A DNA stretch of 50,062 bases, from assembly GCA_024693325.1 (NCBI GenBank), contig JAILLA010000007.1:1-50062 (forward strand). Reading direction: 5' to 3'. Position numbers and translations under genes: made by a program. Position 1 is the first letter of the stretch, and each line of letters begins with the position of its first letter. Positions 48,890 through 50,062 of the stretch are shown in pieces. The DNA is from Solobacterium sp. Lineage in GTDB: Bacteria > Bacillota_I > Bacilli_A > Erysipelotrichales > Erysipelotrichaceae. The notes under the pieces were generated by a model. The model had not been told where the DNA came from, searched no databases, and was given only the letters and a program-made list of their open reading frames with translations.

Positions 48890-50062
48890 ATGCTGCTGAG
48901 TCATAAAACGAAAATAAAGCTGAAAAACAATGAAAGCAATATACTCGGCCATATGAACTATGCCGCATATAAGCTGTGGAATGTATGCAATTATGAGAGA
49001 CGAAACTACAGAGAACTTGAACTGAATCAGTACCCTGACTGGTATTACCAGAAGAAAGCACACAAGAATGATCTGTGGTTCAAATCACTTCCCTCGCAGA
49101 CAGCGCAGGAAGTATGCAAACAGCTGGACAAGGCATGGAAGTCATACCATGCTCTTTTAAAATCCAAAGGGATCGAGAATCCGAATCCTCCTCGCTTCAA
49201 GCAGGAGAACATGGAAATCACATACATGCAGAACGGAATCAAGCATGAAGCAGGGAGTAATGAAGTACGTCTGAGTCTTCCGGAAAAGCTGAAGAAATAT
49301 ATGAAATCGGAATATGGCATCGAAGATAAATACCTCTATCTGGAAAATGAGATTTTCCGGGAAACAGATGTCATAAAGCAGATCAAAGTATATCCTCCGG
49401 AAGACGGAGAGAGTGAGATCATAGTGATCTATGAGGTCGCTGATCCGGAGTACATGGAAGACAATGGGCAATATCTTTCTATTGACCTGGGACTGCATAA
49501 TCTTTTCACTTGTTATGACAGTACAGGGAGAAGTTTTATTGTCGGCAGACAGTACCAGAACATCTGTTACAGATATGAAAAGGAGATTGCACGTGTGCAG
49601 TCGCAATGGAGCCGGATACAGTCTTCAAAGGGAATAAAGTATCCGAAAACATCGAAGCATCTGGAAAGGCTGTACGAAAAGAAAAGCTGCAGTATCCATG
49701 ATTACCTGCATAAGATTACGAGGTATATTGCGGATTACTGTCATGACAATGATATCCATACAGTTGTCATCGGAGATATCCGGAATATCCGTAAAGGAAA
49801 GAATCTCGGAGACAGTGCAAACCTGAAACTGCACAGTCTGCCTTATGCAAAGATTTATGGCCTGCTGGAATACAAACTGCAGATATACGGGATCAGAATG
49901 GTTCGGCAGAATGAAGCATACAGCAGTCAGTGCGGACCGCATACAGAAAGAGTATGTGCAGAAGAAGCGGTAAAGAAAAACAGGATAAAGAGAGGATTGT
50001 ATCAGGAAGGCAAGGACATATACAATGCGGATGCGCTTGGTGCATACAACATTCTGAAAAAG
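48890..50062 (+). CDS. tnpB: TnpB RNA-guided nuclease, partial (C-terminus beyond window)
   Basis: The frame is open for 391 codons from ATG 48890, after AAGGAAGGAGG, to the edge. TnpB proteins are omega-RNA-guided RuvC nucleases that keep the element at its donor site. RuvC-I is SIDLGLHNLF (Asp199) and RuvC-III NADALGAYNIL (Asp381). The RuvC-II segment reads VVIGDIRNIRKG (residues 292-303), with Gly where the catalytic Glu is usual and Asp next to it. The zinc-ribbon area (SQCGPHTERVC) is poor in cysteines, as in one TnpB subgroup. The gene is probably intact, with the end missing only because of the window edge. Confidence 0.92.
   Translation, partial: MLLSHKTKIKLKNNESNILGHMNYAAYKLWNVCNYERRNYRELELNQYPDWYYQKKAHKNDLWFKSLPSQTAQEVCKQLDKAWKSYHALLKSKGIENPNPPRFKQENMEITYMQNGIKHEAGSNEVRLSLPEKLKKYMKSEYGIEDKYLYLENEIFRETDVIKQIKVYPPEDGESEIIVIYEVADPEYMEDNGQYLSIDLGLHNLFTCYDSTGRSFIVGRQYQNICYRYEKEIARVQSQWSRIQSSKGIKYPKTSKHLERLYEKKSCSIHDYLHKITRYIADYCHDNDIHTVVIGDIRNIRKGKNLGDSANLKLHSLPYAKIYGLLEYKLQIYGIRMVRQNEAYSSQCGPHTERVCAEEAVKKNRIKRGLYQEGKDIYNADALGAYNILKK

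Larger units (their letters stand above)
48339..50062 (+). mobile_element. IS200/IS605-type element with tnpA and tnpB (runs off the right edge)
   Basis: The element starts at or just after TTAGGACA (48339-48346), has the left-end palindrome CGGCAATT-C-AATTGCCG at 48362-48378, then tnpA and tnpB in the same direction. The right end and the omega-RNA region lie outside the window. It matches the left-edge copy in inverted orientation. Confidence 0.93.

Noticed and set aside
1..50062. CRISPR arrays, prophage or restriction/anti-phage islands
   Set aside because: No regularly spaced repeats, cas-like, integrase, capsid or restriction genes were seen; the only mobile and defence-like parts are the IS copies and the toxin-antitoxin patch.

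Overview
The window looks like the chromosome of an anaerobic or microaerophilic low-to-mid GC Bacillota, most likely an Erysipelotrichia relative. The reasons are strong AGGAGG-type ribosome sites, a T-box leader before trpS, CsoR/CopA, FloA/NfeD, an NADP-type glutamate dehydrogenase, a radical-SAM sulfatase-maturase homologue and many short overlapping housekeeping operons. The taxonomic call is inference from gene content only. TGA is used as a stop throughout.

Layout. Bases 1-200 and 48339-50062 carry two near-identical copies of one IS200/IS605-type element, pointing outward in opposite orientations, so about 48 kb is framed by an inverted pair. The left copy has cut off the 3' end of an Asp/Glu-racemase-like gene. 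Next to it is an AT-rich toxin-antitoxin patch (yefM-yoeB plus a frameshifted higA) and tRNA-Lys(CTT). From 2.3 to 14.8 kb comes a housekeeping stretch: an amidohydrolase, T-box/trpS, gdhA, a nudix and a LURP-one-like protein, tRNA-Gln(TTG), a HAD phosphatase, nfeD-floA-small basic protein, a Xaa-Pro peptidase and a csoR-copA copper operon. The 3' end of copA encodes a CopZ-like domain with its own ribosome binding site.

From 14.8 to 20 kb are a promoter/inverted repeat/terminator unit of about 200 nt, a radical-SAM SPASM protein, and a peroxide operon (gpx, thioredoxin-reductase-like flavoprotein, ohrR) with a textbook OhrR operator over its promoter. mntP follows, with a structured, attenuator-like leader. 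From 20 to 33 kb there are an SDR, a TSUP permease, an orphan dppDF ATPase pair, an S9 peptidase, a guanylate-kinase-like protein, a hydrolase/HAD pair, a lone glgB, a P-loop/CYTH fusion and a nitroreductase.

From 33 to 41 kb lies a sugar-acid catabolic locus: DASS permease, enolase-superfamily dehydratase, tartronate semialdehyde reductase, DapA-family aldolase and glycerate 2-kinase. Two tandem LysR regulators are divergent from it. From 41 to 46 kb a GH13-M20 pair is divergent from a GPH symporter-PIG-L deacetylase pair. A CASTOR/POLLUX-type ion channel at 46.3-48.1 kb closes the segment before the right-hand IS.

The best candidates for something new are the CopA/CopZ dual-product gene, the OhrR-controlled Gpx-flavoprotein module whose reductase lacks the usual NADPH motifs, the small unit at 14880-15113, and the mntP leader. 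I found no CRISPR array, phage block or recognisable anti-phage system.
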